Source: Kaistia granuli DSM 23481 (GTDB lineage Bacteria > Pseudomonadota > Alphaproteobacteria > Rhizobiales > Kaistiaceae). From it: a DNA stretch of 64,000 nucleotides. A program made the translations under genes and the position numbers. The notes beneath the pieces are model-generated. The model saw only the letters and a program-made list of their open reading frames with translations. It did not search any database and had not been told where the DNA came from. Positions 7,657 through 16,814 of this stretch are shown in pieces (position 1 is the stretch's first letter; every line of letters starts with the position of its first letter). The stretch is from assembly GCF_000380505.1 (NCBI RefSeq), contig NZ_AQYH01000001.1:1-64000 (forward strand). Direction: 5' to 3'.

Positions 7657-9009
7657 ATGCGACACATCCAGCTAGCCCTTGTCGGCATCCTCGTTCTCAT
7701 CTCCCTGCTTTGGATCTTGGCGGAGCCCGGGTTCCTCAAGGTGAGCGGGCTGTTCCCGATCCGGACCCTAGCGGTGCAATACACCGGCGTTCTCGCCATC
7801 GCTGCGATGAGCGTTGCGATGATGCTGGCCTTGCGGCCGCGCTGGCCCGAGCGCTGGATGGGCGGGCTCGACAAGATGTACCGCCTGCACAAATGGCTTG
7901 GCGTCACCGCCCTCATCGTCGCCATCCTCCACTGGCTGTGGTCCCGCGGTCCCAAATGGGCCGTTGGCTGGGGTCTGCTGGAGCGCCCCGCGCGTGGCCC
8001 CCGTCTGCCGATTGAAAACCCGATCGAGGCCTTCCTGTTGGGCCTGCGCGGCACGGCCGAGGACATCGGCGAATGGGCCTTCTACGTGGTCGTCGCGCTG
8101 ATCCTGCTGGCGCTGATCCGCGTGTTTCCCTACCGATGGTTCTACAAGACCCACCGGGTGCTGGCGGTCGCCTATCTGGCGCTGGTGTTCCACACGGTGG
8201 TGCTGATCAGGTTCTCCGATTGGATCACGCCGCTCGGACTCGCGATGGCGGTGCTGCTTTCCGGCGGCACGTTCGCCGCGATCATCGTGCTGCTGCGTCG
8301 GGTGGGGCGCGCGCGGCAGGTGACGGGAAGAATTGCGGAACTCAACTATTATCCCGGGGTGAAGTCGCTCGAAACCACCATCGATCTGGCGGCCGGCTGG
8401 CCGGGGCATCGGGCTGGCCAGTTTGCCTTTGCGATGTCGGATGCCGCCGAGGGGGCGCATGCCTATACCATCGCCTCGGACTGGCAGCCGGACCGTCCGC
8501 GAATCACGTTCGTGACCAAGGCGCTGGGTGACCATACCAGCCGGCTCAGGGAACGGCTCCGGGTGGGGCAAGAGGTGCGAGTGGAGGGGCCCTATGGCTG
8601 CTTCACCTTCGACGACGACTGCACCCATCAGATCTGGGTCGGTGGTGGCATCGGCATTACCCCCTTCATCGCGCGCATGAAGCATCTGGCCCTGTGCGCC
8701 GCGGCGCCGGATTGGCCGGAAGGGCAGAAAGTCGATCTGTTCCACACCACCAGCGATGTGGATGCGGCGGCGCTTGCCAGGCTCGACGCCGATGCCAAGG
8801 CGGCCGGGGCGCGCCTGCACCTGCTGATCAGCGCGCGCGACGGTCGGCTGACCGGTGCCCGCATTCGCGAGGCAGTTCCGAATTGGCGGGAGGCCAGCAT
8901 CTGGTTCTGCGGTCCCGCCGAGTTCGGCGCGGCGCTGAAACGGGACTTTGCCTCGCATGGGTTTCCCGCAGAACAGAGGTTCCACCAGGAATTCTTCGAT
9001 ATGCGCTGA
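7657..9009 (+). CDS. Ferric-reductase-like transmembrane flavocytochrome
   Basis: A 450-residue membrane protein. The N-terminal half has about six transmembrane helices with paired histidines spaced for two haems (LHKWLGVTALIVAILHW and THRVLAVAYLALVFHTVV). The C-terminal half is a ferredoxin-reductase module: FAD site in GQFAF...HAYTIAS, the GPYGCF loop, and an NAD(P)H site WVGGGIGITPFIARMK, ending FHQEFFDMR. Such proteins pass electrons from cytosolic NAD(P)H across the membrane to extracytoplasmic acceptors such as ferric iron. The acceptor here is not evident; the downstream gene is a small lipoprotein and no iron-uptake gene is adjacent. Confidence 0.88.
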   Translation: MRHIQLALVGILVLISLLWILAEPGFLKVSGLFPIRTLAVQYTGVLAIAAMSVAMMLALRPRWPERWMGGLDKMYRLHKWLGVTALIVAILHWLWSRGPKWAVGWGLLERPARGPRLPIENPIEAFLLGLRGTAEDIGEWAFYVVVALILLALIRVFPYRWFYKTHRVLAVAYLALVFHTVVLIRFSDWITPLGLAMAVLLSGGTFAAIIVLLRRVGRARQVTGRIAELNYYPGVKSLETTIDLAAGWPGHRAGQFAFAMSDAAEGAHAYTIASDWQPDRPRITFVTKALGDHTSRLRERLRVGQEVRVEGPYGCFTFDDDCTHQIWVGGGIGITPFIARMKHLALCAAAPDWPEGQKVDLFHTTSDVDAAALARLDADAKAAGARLHLLISARDGRLTGARIREAVPNWREASIWFCGPAEFGAALKRDFASHGFPAEQRFHQEFFDMR

Positions 9010-9193
9010 AGGTGGCCAGAAAAGCATCGCAAGCAAGGCCATGGCTCGTAGCCTCAAGGTCATCTTCATCGACACGCTATCTCGCGCGATGCAAATCAAT
9101 TCATTGCGTTCAAACGGCTGTTATTCCGTTAGGGAAAGTAGCGGAGGAATTTGTTAGCTATGGAATGAATGCTGCGCAAAACGGGAGGCGAAA

Positions 9194-9532
9194 ATGCGCA
9201 AGGCAGTATTGGCGCTGATCGGTCTGGTCGCGGGATGCACCACGACCCAGCCAGTTATGACGGCGGGAAGCGGGCTGGAACAGGCGCGTCGAGCGTGCCA
9301 GGCCGCCTATGACAGCGGCAGGATCACCACCCGCGAAGGGCGGGCCAATTGCCTGAGCCAGGCGGAAAACAAGTACCCGGACGATTTCGCCGACAAGCGG
9401 TTGCTGGAGCAGCAGCAGGCGCTGCGCCTGAACCTCGCCAAGAAGGTCGACAGCCGCCAGCTGACGCAGGCGCAGGCCGACGCCCAATATGCCAGCGCGA
9501 TGAGGCGGCTCGCCGCCAAGTCAGGCGGCTGA
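9194..9532 (+). CDS. Small lipoprotein, unknown function
   Basis: A 112-residue protein with a short signal sequence ending in the lipobox LVAGC (Cys at residue 15), behind a GGGAGGCG ribosome binding site. The mature part is helix-prone, with two further cysteines (ARRACQAAY and GRANCLSQAE) that could pair, and a C-terminal half rich in Gln/Ala that looks like an amphipathic helix. It is probably anchored to a membrane facing the periplasm. I do not recognise the family. Confidence 0.65.
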   Translation: MRKAVLALIGLVAGCTTTQPVMTAGSGLEQARRACQAAYDSGRITTREGRANCLSQAENKYPDDFADKRLLEQQQALRLNLAKKVDSRQLTQAQADAQYASAMRRLAAKSGG

Positions 9533-9557
9533 CCCTCAGGGCGCAAGGTTCCAGCCC

Positions 9558-9581
9558 GTCGATCACGTTCTTGTGATCGAC
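9558..9581 (+). terminator. Hairpin after the lipoprotein gene
   Basis: GTCGATCAC and GTGATCGAC form a perfect 9-bp stem with a 6-base loop, 25 bases after the lipoprotein stop codon. No T-run follows, so termination is possible but not certain. Confidence 0.45.
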
Positions 9582-9810
9582 TTAGGTGGGGATGAAATCG
9601 CCTTCGCGGGCGGCATCGCGTGACGTAGGGCAGCCTTACTGTTTCAGTCCGCGTGGCGAGCGGCGTGACACAGCTGGGGTGTGGCTGTGACGCCTTTCCC
9701 CAATCCTGCCGCAGGCCGCCCTCATTTCTACCCGGTTGTGCCTTAACCTCTTGGATCGACGCACCTATCTTGGCTTGGGCTAGGCGCATGGATCCCGGAT
9801 GGAAGGGTGG

Positions 9811-10995
9811 ATGATGAGTTCAGAAGTCTCGCGGCGCGATTTCGTCAGGGTGGGTGCGGTCGCGGGTGCGGGAGTATTCTTGGCTCAATCGGCGGCCCAT
9901 GCGGCCGCCCCCAAAGCCGCAAAAGGCACCAAGGCCGCGGCTCCGGCGGACGCCGGCTACCAGCAGCCCGTCGGCGAAGCCGCGCTGAAGATCGTCAATC
10001 TGAACGATCTCGAGGTCGCGGCGGCCGAGGTCTTGCCGAAGGGCGGCTTCGCCTATATCTCGGCCGGCGCCGACAATCAGGTCACCCTGCGCGACAACCT
10101 CGCCGCCTTCGAGCGCATCCAGCTCCGGCCGCATTATCTGGTCGGCAAACCCGCTCCCGAGACGGCCGTCACCCTGTTCGGCCAGGATCTCAGCATGCCG
10201 GTGATCACCGCGCCGATGGGCGCGCACGGGCTGGCGCACGTCACCGCCGAGATCGGCACGGCGCGCGGGACCGCCGCCGCCGGCACGCTGATGACAGTCA
10301 GCACCGCCGCCAACAAGACGCTCGAGGACGTCGCCGCCGCGTCGACCGGGCCGAAATGGTTCCAGCTCTACCTGCAGGAGGACCGCGCCTTGTCGCGCGG
10401 GCTGATCCAGCGGGCCGAGAAGGCCGGCTATTCGGCGATCGTCTTCACCATCGACGCCTTCGCCCCGGGGGCGTCGGACGAGACGGCCCGTCTCGGCTTC
10501 GCCTTTCCGCCGAGCCTGCCACTCGTCAACAGCGGCACGGCGACGTTCAAATCGAGCCTGAGCTGGGAGGATGTCGATTTCATCAAGGAAACGACGGATC
10601 TTCCGTTGATACTCAAGGGCGTCCTCTCGCCCGACATCGCCGAGAAGGCGATCAAGCGCGGAGTCAACGGCATTCAGGTCTCGAACCATGGCGGCCGCCA
10701 GCTCGACGGCGTGCAGGCGGCGATCGACGCGCTGCCGGCGGTGGCGGGCGCCGTCAAGGGCCGGGTGCCGATCATCATGGATGGCGGCGTCCGTCGTGGC
10801 ACGGATGTGTTCAAGGCGATCGCGCTCGGCGCCAATGCGGTCGCGCTCGGACGGCCCGTTCTCTACGGTCTGGCGCTCGGCGGCGCGAAAGGCGTGGAGA
10901 GCGTGTTCGGGCAGATCCAGGCCGAGCTCCGACGCACGATGATGATCGCCGGCACCGCCAATGTCGCGGAAATCAGCCGGAAATACGTGCTCTAG
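9811..10995 (+). CDS. Tat-exported FMN-dependent alpha-hydroxy-acid oxidase
   Basis: A roughly 394-residue protein of the lactate/glycolate oxidase (FMN-dependent hydroxy-acid dehydrogenase) family, which oxidises L-2-hydroxy acids to keto acids. Visible residues are AYISAGADNQVTLRDN (active-site Tyr region), ITAPMG, WFQLYLQ, the catalytic HGGR in SNHGGRQLDG, and the FMN phosphate site DGGVRRGTDVFKAIALGA with GRP. The N-terminus carries SRRDFVRVGAVAGAG, a twin-arginine signal, ending in an Ala-rich linker, so the enzyme should be exported folded with FMN. Start taken at one of the paired ATGs (9811/9814) behind GGAAGGGTGG; 9799 is an alternative. The substrate is not determined by context. 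Confidence 0.88.
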   Translation: MMSSEVSRRDFVRVGAVAGAGVFLAQSAAHAAAPKAAKGTKAAAPADAGYQQPVGEAALKIVNLNDLEVAAAEVLPKGGFAYISAGADNQVTLRDNLAAFERIQLRPHYLVGKPAPETAVTLFGQDLSMPVITAPMGAHGLAHVTAEIGTARGTAAAGTLMTVSTAANKTLEDVAAASTGPKWFQLYLQEDRALSRGLIQRAEKAGYSAIVFTIDAFAPGASDETARLGFAFPPSLPLVNSGTATFKSSLSWEDVDFIKETTDLPLILKGVLSPDIAEKAIKRGVNGIQVSNHGGRQLDGVQAAIDALPAVAGAVKGRVPIIMDGGVRRGTDVFKAIALGANAVALGRPVLYGLALGGAKGVESVFGQIQAELRRTMMIAGTANVAEISRKYVL

Positions 10996-11155
10996 TCGTC
11001 CCTGTCGCCGCGATCCTCATGGGTTGTGGCGGTACAACGGGACAATCCGACGCGGGCCGGAGCCTCGGTCCGCTGGCGGATCATGCCTTTCCCAAATCGG
11101 CACGGTGCTTGATACTGACGGTTGAGTCTGCGTCCGTCATGCGAGGTATTGAGCG

Positions 11156-12205
11156 ATGCGTCACCCTTGGCCAAGAGCGGCGCTGATCGCGTGTCTGGCG
11201 ATCCTCGGTACCGATGCGCTCTCCACCCATATCGGCCCCGGCCCGATATTCGTCTCGGAAGCGACCGCCCAGAACAAGCTGAAGAGCCTGATCGACCGGC
11301 TGCGCGGCAATCCGCTGCCGCCTGGCATCGCCCAGTCGAATGGCCGCATCGAAGGCCAGGAGATCGACGTCTCCAGCAAATATCCGGGCCGCCTGGCCTC
11401 GGTCGAGGTGCAGGAGGGCGATACGGTCGAGGCCGGCCAGGTGCTCGCCCGCATCGACGATCGCGAATACCGCGCGCAGCTGCTTGGCGCCCAGGCGCAG
11501 GTGCTGCGCGCCGAGAGCGCGCTGAGCGAGGTCGACGCCCAGATTTCCCAGCGTGACAGTGACGTGGCGCTGGCGCAGGCGAGCTTCGACCGCATCGACG
11601 CGCTGTTCAAGAAGGGCCATGCGACCGCGCAGATGCGCGACGAGGCTCAGAACAAGCTGCGGGTCGCCACCGCCGCCTACCAGGCCGCGGTCGCGGCGCG
11701 GGCGCAGGCCGAGTCGGCGATCAAGGTGGCGGAAGCCGATGTGTCGCGGCTCAATGCCATCCTCGAGGACATGGTTCTGGTGGCGCCGCGGCGAGGCCGC
11801 GTGCAGTACGAGCTGGCGCGGGCCGGCGAAGTCGTCGGCGCCGGGACGCGGGTGCTGACCCTGCTCGATCTCTCCGACATCTCGATGTCGATCTACCTGC
11901 CGGCCAAGGACGTCGCCGGCATCGCGATCGGCGACGAGGCGCGCATCATCCTCGATCCGATCCCCGACTACGTCATTCCCGCCACCGTCACCTTCGTCTC
12001 CGGCGAGGCGCAGTTCACGCCGAAGACGGTCGAGACCAAGGATGAGCGCGAGAAGCTGATGTTCCGCGTCAAGATCCAGATCCCGCGCGATCTGGTCCAG
12101 CGCTTCGAGAAGCAGGTCAAGGTGGGCGTGCGGGGCGCCGGCTTCGTGCGCACCTCGCTCGACGCCGAATGGCCGGAGAACCTCAAGGTCAACGTTCCGC
12201 AATGA
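11156..12205 (+). CDS. yhiI: HlyD-family membrane fusion protein (YhiI type)
   Basis: A 349-residue periplasmic adaptor anchored by an N-terminal hydrophobic segment. It shows the lipoyl-like halves (GRIEGQEIDVSSKYPGRLASVEVQEGDTVEAGQVLARID and VLVAPRRGRVQYELARAGEVVGAGTRVLTLLDLS) around an alpha-helical hairpin of about residues 100-200 rich in Ala, Gln and Arg, then a beta-barrel with FVSGEAQFTPKTVETKDER. It overlaps the start of the ABC gene by four bases (ATGA). The order adaptor - RbbA - YhhJ matches E. coli yhiI-rbbA-yhhJ. It would link the inner-membrane transporter to an outer-membrane channel encoded elsewhere. Confidence 0.9.
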   Translation: MRHPWPRAALIACLAILGTDALSTHIGPGPIFVSEATAQNKLKSLIDRLRGNPLPPGIAQSNGRIEGQEIDVSSKYPGRLASVEVQEGDTVEAGQVLARIDDREYRAQLLGAQAQVLRAESALSEVDAQISQRDSDVALAQASFDRIDALFKKGHATAQMRDEAQNKLRVATAAYQAAVAARAQAESAIKVAEADVSRLNAILEDMVLVAPRRGRVQYELARAGEVVGAGTRVLTLLDLSDISMSIYLPAKDVAGIAIGDEARIILDPIPDYVIPATVTFVSGEAQFTPKTVETKDEREKLMFRVKIQIPRDLVQRFEKQVKVGVRGAGFVRTSLDAEWPENLKVNVPQ

Positions 12206-14943
12206 TGGAAGCCGTCGCCCGGCTCGAGGGTGTCACCCATCGCTACGGCAAGCGGCTCGCCGTCGACGCGCTGAACCTCGCCATTCCGGCCGGTTGCATG
12301 GCCGGCCTGATCGGCCCGGACGGCGTCGGCAAGTCGACAGTGCTGGCGCTGCTCGCCGGTGTGCGCAAGCTGCAGGCCGGCTCGGTGCAGGTGCTCGGCG
12401 GCAACATGGCGGAGAAGCGCTTCCGCGACGAGGCCTCGCCGCGCATCGCCTACATGCCGCAGGGATTGGGTCGCAATCTCTATCCGACGCTCACGGTCTT
12501 CGAGAATCTCGACTTCTTCGCCCGGCTGTTCGGCCAGGGCGCTTCCGAGCGACAGGCGCGCATCCACGACCTGCTAACGGCGACCGGGCTGGACCCGTTC
12601 CCGGATCGGCCCGCCGGCAAGCTTTCCGGCGGTATGAAGCAGAAGCTCAGCCTCTGTTGCGCGCTGATCCACGACCCCGATTTCCTGATCCTCGACGAGC
12701 CGACGACCGGCGTCGACCCGCTGTCACGGCAGCAGTTCTGGGATCTGATTGACACGATCCGGGGGCGACGGCCGCAGATGAGCGTGATCGTCGCCACCGC
12801 CTATATGGAGGAGGCCGAGCGCTTCGACTGGCTGGCGGCGATGGATGACGGCAAGCTCATCGCCGTGGGCTCGCCGGACGAGGTGCGGGGCCGGGCCGGC
12901 AAAGCTTCGCTGGAGGAAGCCTTCATCGCGCTGCTGCCCGAGGAGAAACGTCGCGGCTATCAGAGCGTCGTGGTACCGCCGCGCGTCGTCGCGCCGGACG
13001 AAATTCCGGCGATCGAGGCGGAGGGACTGACCTGTCGTTTCGGCAATTTCACCGCCGTCGACAATGTTTCGTTCTGCATCTCCAAGGGTGAGATCTTCGG
13101 CTTCCTCGGCTCGAATGGCTGCGGCAAGTCGACGACGATGAAAATGCTGACGGGCCTGATCACCCCAACCGAGGGCTGGACCAAGCTGTTCGGCCAGTCG
13201 CTCGTCGGCAACGAGATGGAGATCAAGCAGAACGTCGGTTACATGTCGCAGTCATTCTCGCTCTATACCGAGTTGACGGTCCGGCAGAACCTCGACCTGC
13301 ACGCCCATCTCTTCCACATCCCCGCCGGCGAGATCGACGCGCGCATCCAGGAGATGCTGACCAGCTACGATCTCACCGAGGTCGCGGACGCGTTGCCCGA
13401 CAGCCTGCCGCTCGGCATGCGGCAGCGCCTGCAGCTTGCGGTCGCCGTCATCCACCGTCCGTCGATCCTCATCCTCGACGAGCCGACCTCGGGCGTCGAT
13501 CCGGTGGCGCGGGATTCGTTCTGGCGCACCCTGATCGGGCTGGCGCGCGACGACGGGGTGACGATCTTCATCTCGACCCATTTCATGAACGAGGCGGCGC
13601 GCTGCGACCGCATCTCGCTGATGCATGCCGGCAAGGTGTTTGCCGTCGGCACGCCGGAGGAACTGGCCGAGCGGCGCGGCAAGCCGACGCTCGAGGACGC
13701 CTTCGTCTCCTATCTGAAGGAGGCGTCCGGCATTCCGGAGGACGCACCGGCCTCGACAGCGGCGGAAAAGGCGGCGGTGGAGACAGCGCTGTCGCCGGCG
13801 CATGCCGCGCCGATGCGGCAGCGCCATTTCGATCCCGGCCGTCTCTGGGCCTATGCCCGGCGCGAGACGATGGAGTTGCTGCGCGACCGGATCCGGCTCT
13901 GGTTCGCGCTGTTCGGCCCCGTCATCCTGATGATCACCTTCGGCTACGGCATCTCGTTCGACGTCGAGAACCTGACCTTCGCCGCCTTCGACCAGGATAA
14001 GACGCAGCAGAGTCGTCAGTTGCTGGAGAAATTCTCCGCCTCGCGCTATTTCAGCGAGCGGCCGGATATAGGGTCGAGCGCCGAGTTGCAGAACCGGCTG
14101 AAGAGCGGCGAGGTCAATATCGCCATCGAGATCCCCTCCGGCTATGGCCGCGACCTGAAGGCGGGTCGGCAGCCCGAAGTCTCGGTGACGGTCGATGGCA
14201 GCATGCCGTTCCGGGCCGAGACGGCGAAGGGCTATGTCACCGGGCTGGCGACGGGCTATGCGAGCGAGTTGATGCGGCAGAGCGGCCAGTCGGTGCCGGC
14301 GATCTCGATAGAGACCCGCTTCCGCTACAATCAGGCCTTCAAGAGCGTCAACGCCATGGTGCCGAGCGTCATCATGCTGATGCTGGTGTTGATCCCGGCG
14401 ATCATGTCGGCGATCGGCATCGTGCGCGAGAAGGAAACCGGCTCGATCGCCAATTTCCACTCGACGCCCATCAGCAAGGCCGAGTTTCTGCTCGGCAAGC
14501 AATTGCCCTATATCGGCGTTTCGCTGGTGAGCGCGGCGGTCCTGTTCCTTTTGGCGGTGTTCCTGTTCCAATTGTCGCTCAAGGGCTCGTTCAGCCTGTT
14601 CGCCCTGGGTACGCTGCTCTACCTCATCGCCACGACCGGCTTCGGCCAGCTCGTCTCCACCTTCACGCGCTCCCAGGTCGCGGCGGTTGTTGCCACGGCG
14701 ATCATCTCGATCGTGCCGGCGGTCAATTTCTCCGGCCTGATCATCCCTGTCTCGTCGCTGACGGGAATGGGGCGCGCCTTCGGCCTTGCCTTCCCGCCGG
14801 CCTGGTACCAGCCGATCAGCGTCGGAGCCTTCACCAAGGGGCTCGGCTGGGGGGATCTGTGGCCCAACATGCTGGCGCTGGGAGGCTTCTGCATCCTGTT
14901 CTTCGTCCTCTCCTTGCTCCTGTTGCGCAAACAGGACGCCTGA
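12202..14943 (+). CDS. rbbA: Fused double-ATPase ABC transporter/permease (RbbA type)
   Basis: A 913-residue protein with two ATP-binding domains followed by an ABC-2 permease. Domain 1 has Walker A GPDGVGKST and signature LSGGMKQKL; domain 2 has GSNGCGKST and a signature changed to LPLGMRQRL; both have ILDEPT. A linker leads to the permease domain (about residues 550-913) with a large periplasmic insertion and five C-terminal helices. E. coli RbbA was named for ribosome association, but the architecture and neighbours indicate an exporter ATPase. Start is the ATG overlapping the adaptor stop; the second ATG is three bases further. Confidence 0.92.
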   Translation: MMEAVARLEGVTHRYGKRLAVDALNLAIPAGCMAGLIGPDGVGKSTVLALLAGVRKLQAGSVQVLGGNMAEKRFRDEASPRIAYMPQGLGRNLYPTLTVFENLDFFARLFGQGASERQARIHDLLTATGLDPFPDRPAGKLSGGMKQKLSLCCALIHDPDFLILDEPTTGVDPLSRQQFWDLIDTIRGRRPQMSVIVATAYMEEAERFDWLAAMDDGKLIAVGSPDEVRGRAGKASLEEAFIALLPEEKRRGYQSVVVPPRVVAPDEIPAIEAEGLTCRFGNFTAVDNVSFCISKGEIFGFLGSNGCGKSTTMKMLTGLITPTEGWTKLFGQSLVGNEMEIKQNVGYMSQSFSLYTELTVRQNLDLHAHLFHIPAGEIDARIQEMLTSYDLTEVADALPDSLPLGMRQRLQLAVAVIHRPSILILDEPTSGVDPVARDSFWRTLIGLARDDGVTIFISTHFMNEAARCDRISLMHAGKVFAVGTPEELAERRGKPTLEDAFVSYLKEASGIPEDAPASTAAEKAAVETALSPAHAAPMRQRHFDPGRLWAYARRETMELLRDRIRLWFALFGPVILMITFGYGISFDVENLTFAAFDQDKTQQSRQLLEKFSASRYFSERPDIGSSAELQNRLKSGEVNIAIEIPSGYGRDLKAGRQPEVSVTVDGSMPFRAETAKGYVTGLATGYASELMRQSGQSVPAISIETRFRYNQAFKSVNAMVPSVIMLMLVLIPAIMSAIGIVREKETGSIANFHSTPISKAEFLLGKQLPYIGVSLVSAAVLFLLAVFLFQLSLKGSFSLFALGTLLYLIATTGFGQLVSTFTRSQVAAVVATAIISIVPAVNFSGLIIPVSSLTGMGRAFGLAFPPAWYQPISVGAFTKGLGWGDLWPNMLALGGFCILFFVLSLLLLRKQDA

Positions 14944-14945
14944 TC

Positions 14946-16082
14946 ATGCGCAATCGGCTCCGTTGGCTTGCCAATCTCTTCCAGCTCTTCATCAAGGAAC
15001 TCCGCAGCATCAAGGCGGATCCGATCATGCTGGTCCTGGTGCTCTACGCGTTCACGCTTGCGGTCTATTCGGTGTCGACCAGTGCCTCGACGGAGCTGAA
15101 GAACCTGGCCGTAGCGGTCGTCGACGAGGACGATTCGCAATTGTCGCGCAAGATCATCAGCGCGCTGCAGCCGCCGATCTTCCAGGAGGCGGTGAAGATT
15201 TCGGCGCGCGAGGCCGATATGGCGCTGAACGAGGGGCGCTACGTGTTCGTTCTCGATATCCCGCCCAATTTCGAGCGCGACGTGCTGGCCGACAGGCCGG
15301 CCGAACTGCAGGTCGAGATCGACGCGACGGCCATCGTCTTTGCCGGCAACGGCTCCGTCGCGCTGCAGAACGTCATCGCCAACGAGATCTCCGAATTCCG
15401 CTATGGCGGCGGCCTCGCGTCGACGGCGCCGGTCAATCTCGTGATGCGTAGCGCCTTCAACCCGAACCTCAATTCGGTCTGGTTCGGCGCCTTGATGCAG
15501 GTGATGAACAACATCACCATGCTGACGCTCATTCTCTCCGGCGCGGCGCTGATCCGCGAGCGCGAGCGCGGCACGGTCGAGCATCTGCTCGTCATGCCGG
15601 TCGGCGCCGGCCAGATCGTGCTCGCCAAGATCCTGGCCAATGGCCTCGTCATCGTCGTGGCGGCGATCCTGTCGCTGGTCGTCGTCGTGCATCTGCTGCT
15701 CAGCGTGCCGATCCAGGGCTCGGTGTTGCTGTTCCTGCTCGGCACGACGATCTACACGCTGTCGATCGCCTCGATGGGCATCCTGGTCGCTACCTTTTCG
15801 ACCTCGATGGCGCAGTTCGGCCTGCTGGCGATCCCGGTACTGATTGTGCTGAACCTGCTATCCGGCGGCATGACGCCGATGGAAAGCATGCCGGTCTGGC
15901 TGCGCTACGCCATGCAGACGCTGACGACGACGCCGCATTTCGTGTCGTTCACGCAGGCCGTGCTGTTCCGCGGCGGCGGCTTCTCGCTGGTCTGGCAGTA
16001 TCTGCTGATCTTCGTCGGCTTCGGCGGCGTCTATTTCGCGCTGTCGCTGATGCGCTTCCGCAGCGCCGTGCTGAAGGGGTAG
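14946..16082 (+). CDS. yhhJ: ABC-2 type transporter permease (YhhJ type)
   Basis: A 378-residue inner-membrane permease, starting MRNRLRWLANLFQLFIKELRSIKADP two bases after the rbbA stop. It has one N-terminal helix, a periplasmic domain of about 150 residues (VAVVDEDDSQLSRKI...FRYGGG), and five or six helices from about residue 180 on, including the ABC-2 hallmark LIRERERGTVEHLLVMPV. It would pair with the permease half of RbbA. The substrate of the complex is unknown; related systems export lipids, drugs or dyes. Confidence 0.92.
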   Translation: MRNRLRWLANLFQLFIKELRSIKADPIMLVLVLYAFTLAVYSVSTSASTELKNLAVAVVDEDDSQLSRKIISALQPPIFQEAVKISAREADMALNEGRYVFVLDIPPNFERDVLADRPAELQVEIDATAIVFAGNGSVALQNVIANEISEFRYGGGLASTAPVNLVMRSAFNPNLNSVWFGALMQVMNNITMLTLILSGAALIRERERGTVEHLLVMPVGAGQIVLAKILANGLVIVVAAILSLVVVVHLLLSVPIQGSVLLFLLGTTIYTLSIASMGILVATFSTSMAQFGLLAIPVLIVLNLLSGGMTPMESMPVWLRYAMQTLTTTPHFVSFTQAVLFRGGGFSLVWQYLLIFVGFGGVYFALSLMRFRSAVLKG

Positions 16083-16114
16083 CGCCGGCCGCGACGACCG
16101 GCGCCGGGATCGGC

Positions 16115-16462
16115 TCAGGGCAGGGCAGCGACGGCCGTGATCTCGATCGTGTAGGCCGGGTTGGCGAGTGGGATTTGGCCCGTCGCCCGCGCCGGCGTGT
16201 TGGCGGGATCGACCCAGGCGTCCCAGACGCTGTTCATGGCGTCGAAATCGCCAATGTCGGCGAGCCAGATCGTCACCGAAAGCAGGCGCGACTTGTCGGT
16301 GCCGGACAGGGCGAGCACGCGGTCGATTTCCGCCAGCGCGCCGCGCGTCTGGGTCAGGATGTCGGTGCCGGCCGGGCCGACCTGGCCGGCGACATGCACG
16401 ACGCCGTCATGGGTGGCGGTCTCGCACCAGCGCAGGTCCGGTTCCAGTCTCTTGATCTCCAC
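16115..16462 (-). CDS. RidA family protein
   Basis: A 115-residue YjgF/RidA-family protein. Typical RidA enzymes hydrolyse reactive enamines/imines from PLP enzymes; many paralogues have other or unknown roles. The sequence starts MEIKRLEPDLRWCETATHDGVVHVAGQVG and ends ANPAYTIEITAVAALP, with the family's C-terminal Pro-Ala-...-Glu-Ile region; the Arg that binds substrate carboxylate in canonical RidA appears as PARATGQIPL. It is divergent from the sugar transporter operon, sharing its 352-base upstream region, suggesting joint regulation with that pathway. Convergent with yhhJ. Confidence 0.85.
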   Translation of the reverse strand: MEIKRLEPDLRWCETATHDGVVHVAGQVGPAGTDILTQTRGALAEIDRVLALSGTDKSRLLSVTIWLADIGDFDAMNSVWDAWVDPANTPARATGQIPLANPAYTIEITAVAALP

Positions 16463-16814
16463 GAAGGTCTCCTTGGTCAGGTTGCGTCGGTGCCGCCGGA
16501 GCGGCGCATCGGATCGATCTGTTAGTCGAAGCCGCTCGCCGGCGCCACCACTGCGAGCATCCGGCGTACGCGTGCCCGGCGGTCCGGGCCGCTATGTCCC
16601 TGCCACGGGGGGAACCGGCGTGTCCGGCGGCCGATTTCCAGTTGACAGGGATGCCGCTTGCTATCTGATATGAACGATAGGTCTCAAATACAAAAGTCGA
16701 GATCCGGGCCATGCGATCGAGCGGGCCAATCGGGCGACGGACGGCTTGGGGAGACCTGGATCGAGGGAGAGGCGGGAGGCGGAGTTCCGTTTTCCCGATC
16801 ACAGGGAGAGACAG
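16463..16814. other. Divergent control region, ridA / ABC operon
   Basis: A 352-base gap with no gene. A TTGACA at 16642-16647 is followed 17-18 bases later by weak -10 candidates (CTGATA/TGATAT) near 16665-16671. The stretch 16661-16680 reads CTATC-N10-GATAG, an inverted repeat lying over the presumed -10, which could be an operator. The first 150 bases after ridA contain nothing I recognise. Confidence 0.4.
16642..16671 (+). promoter_or_regulatory. Candidate promoter with overlapping inverted repeat
   Basis: A consensus TTGACA -35 with a 17-18 base spacer to a weak -10 (CTGATA or TGATAT). An inverted repeat CTATC...GATAG (16661-16680) overlaps the -10, as expected for a repressor site. No regulator gene is adjacent. 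Confidence 0.4.
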
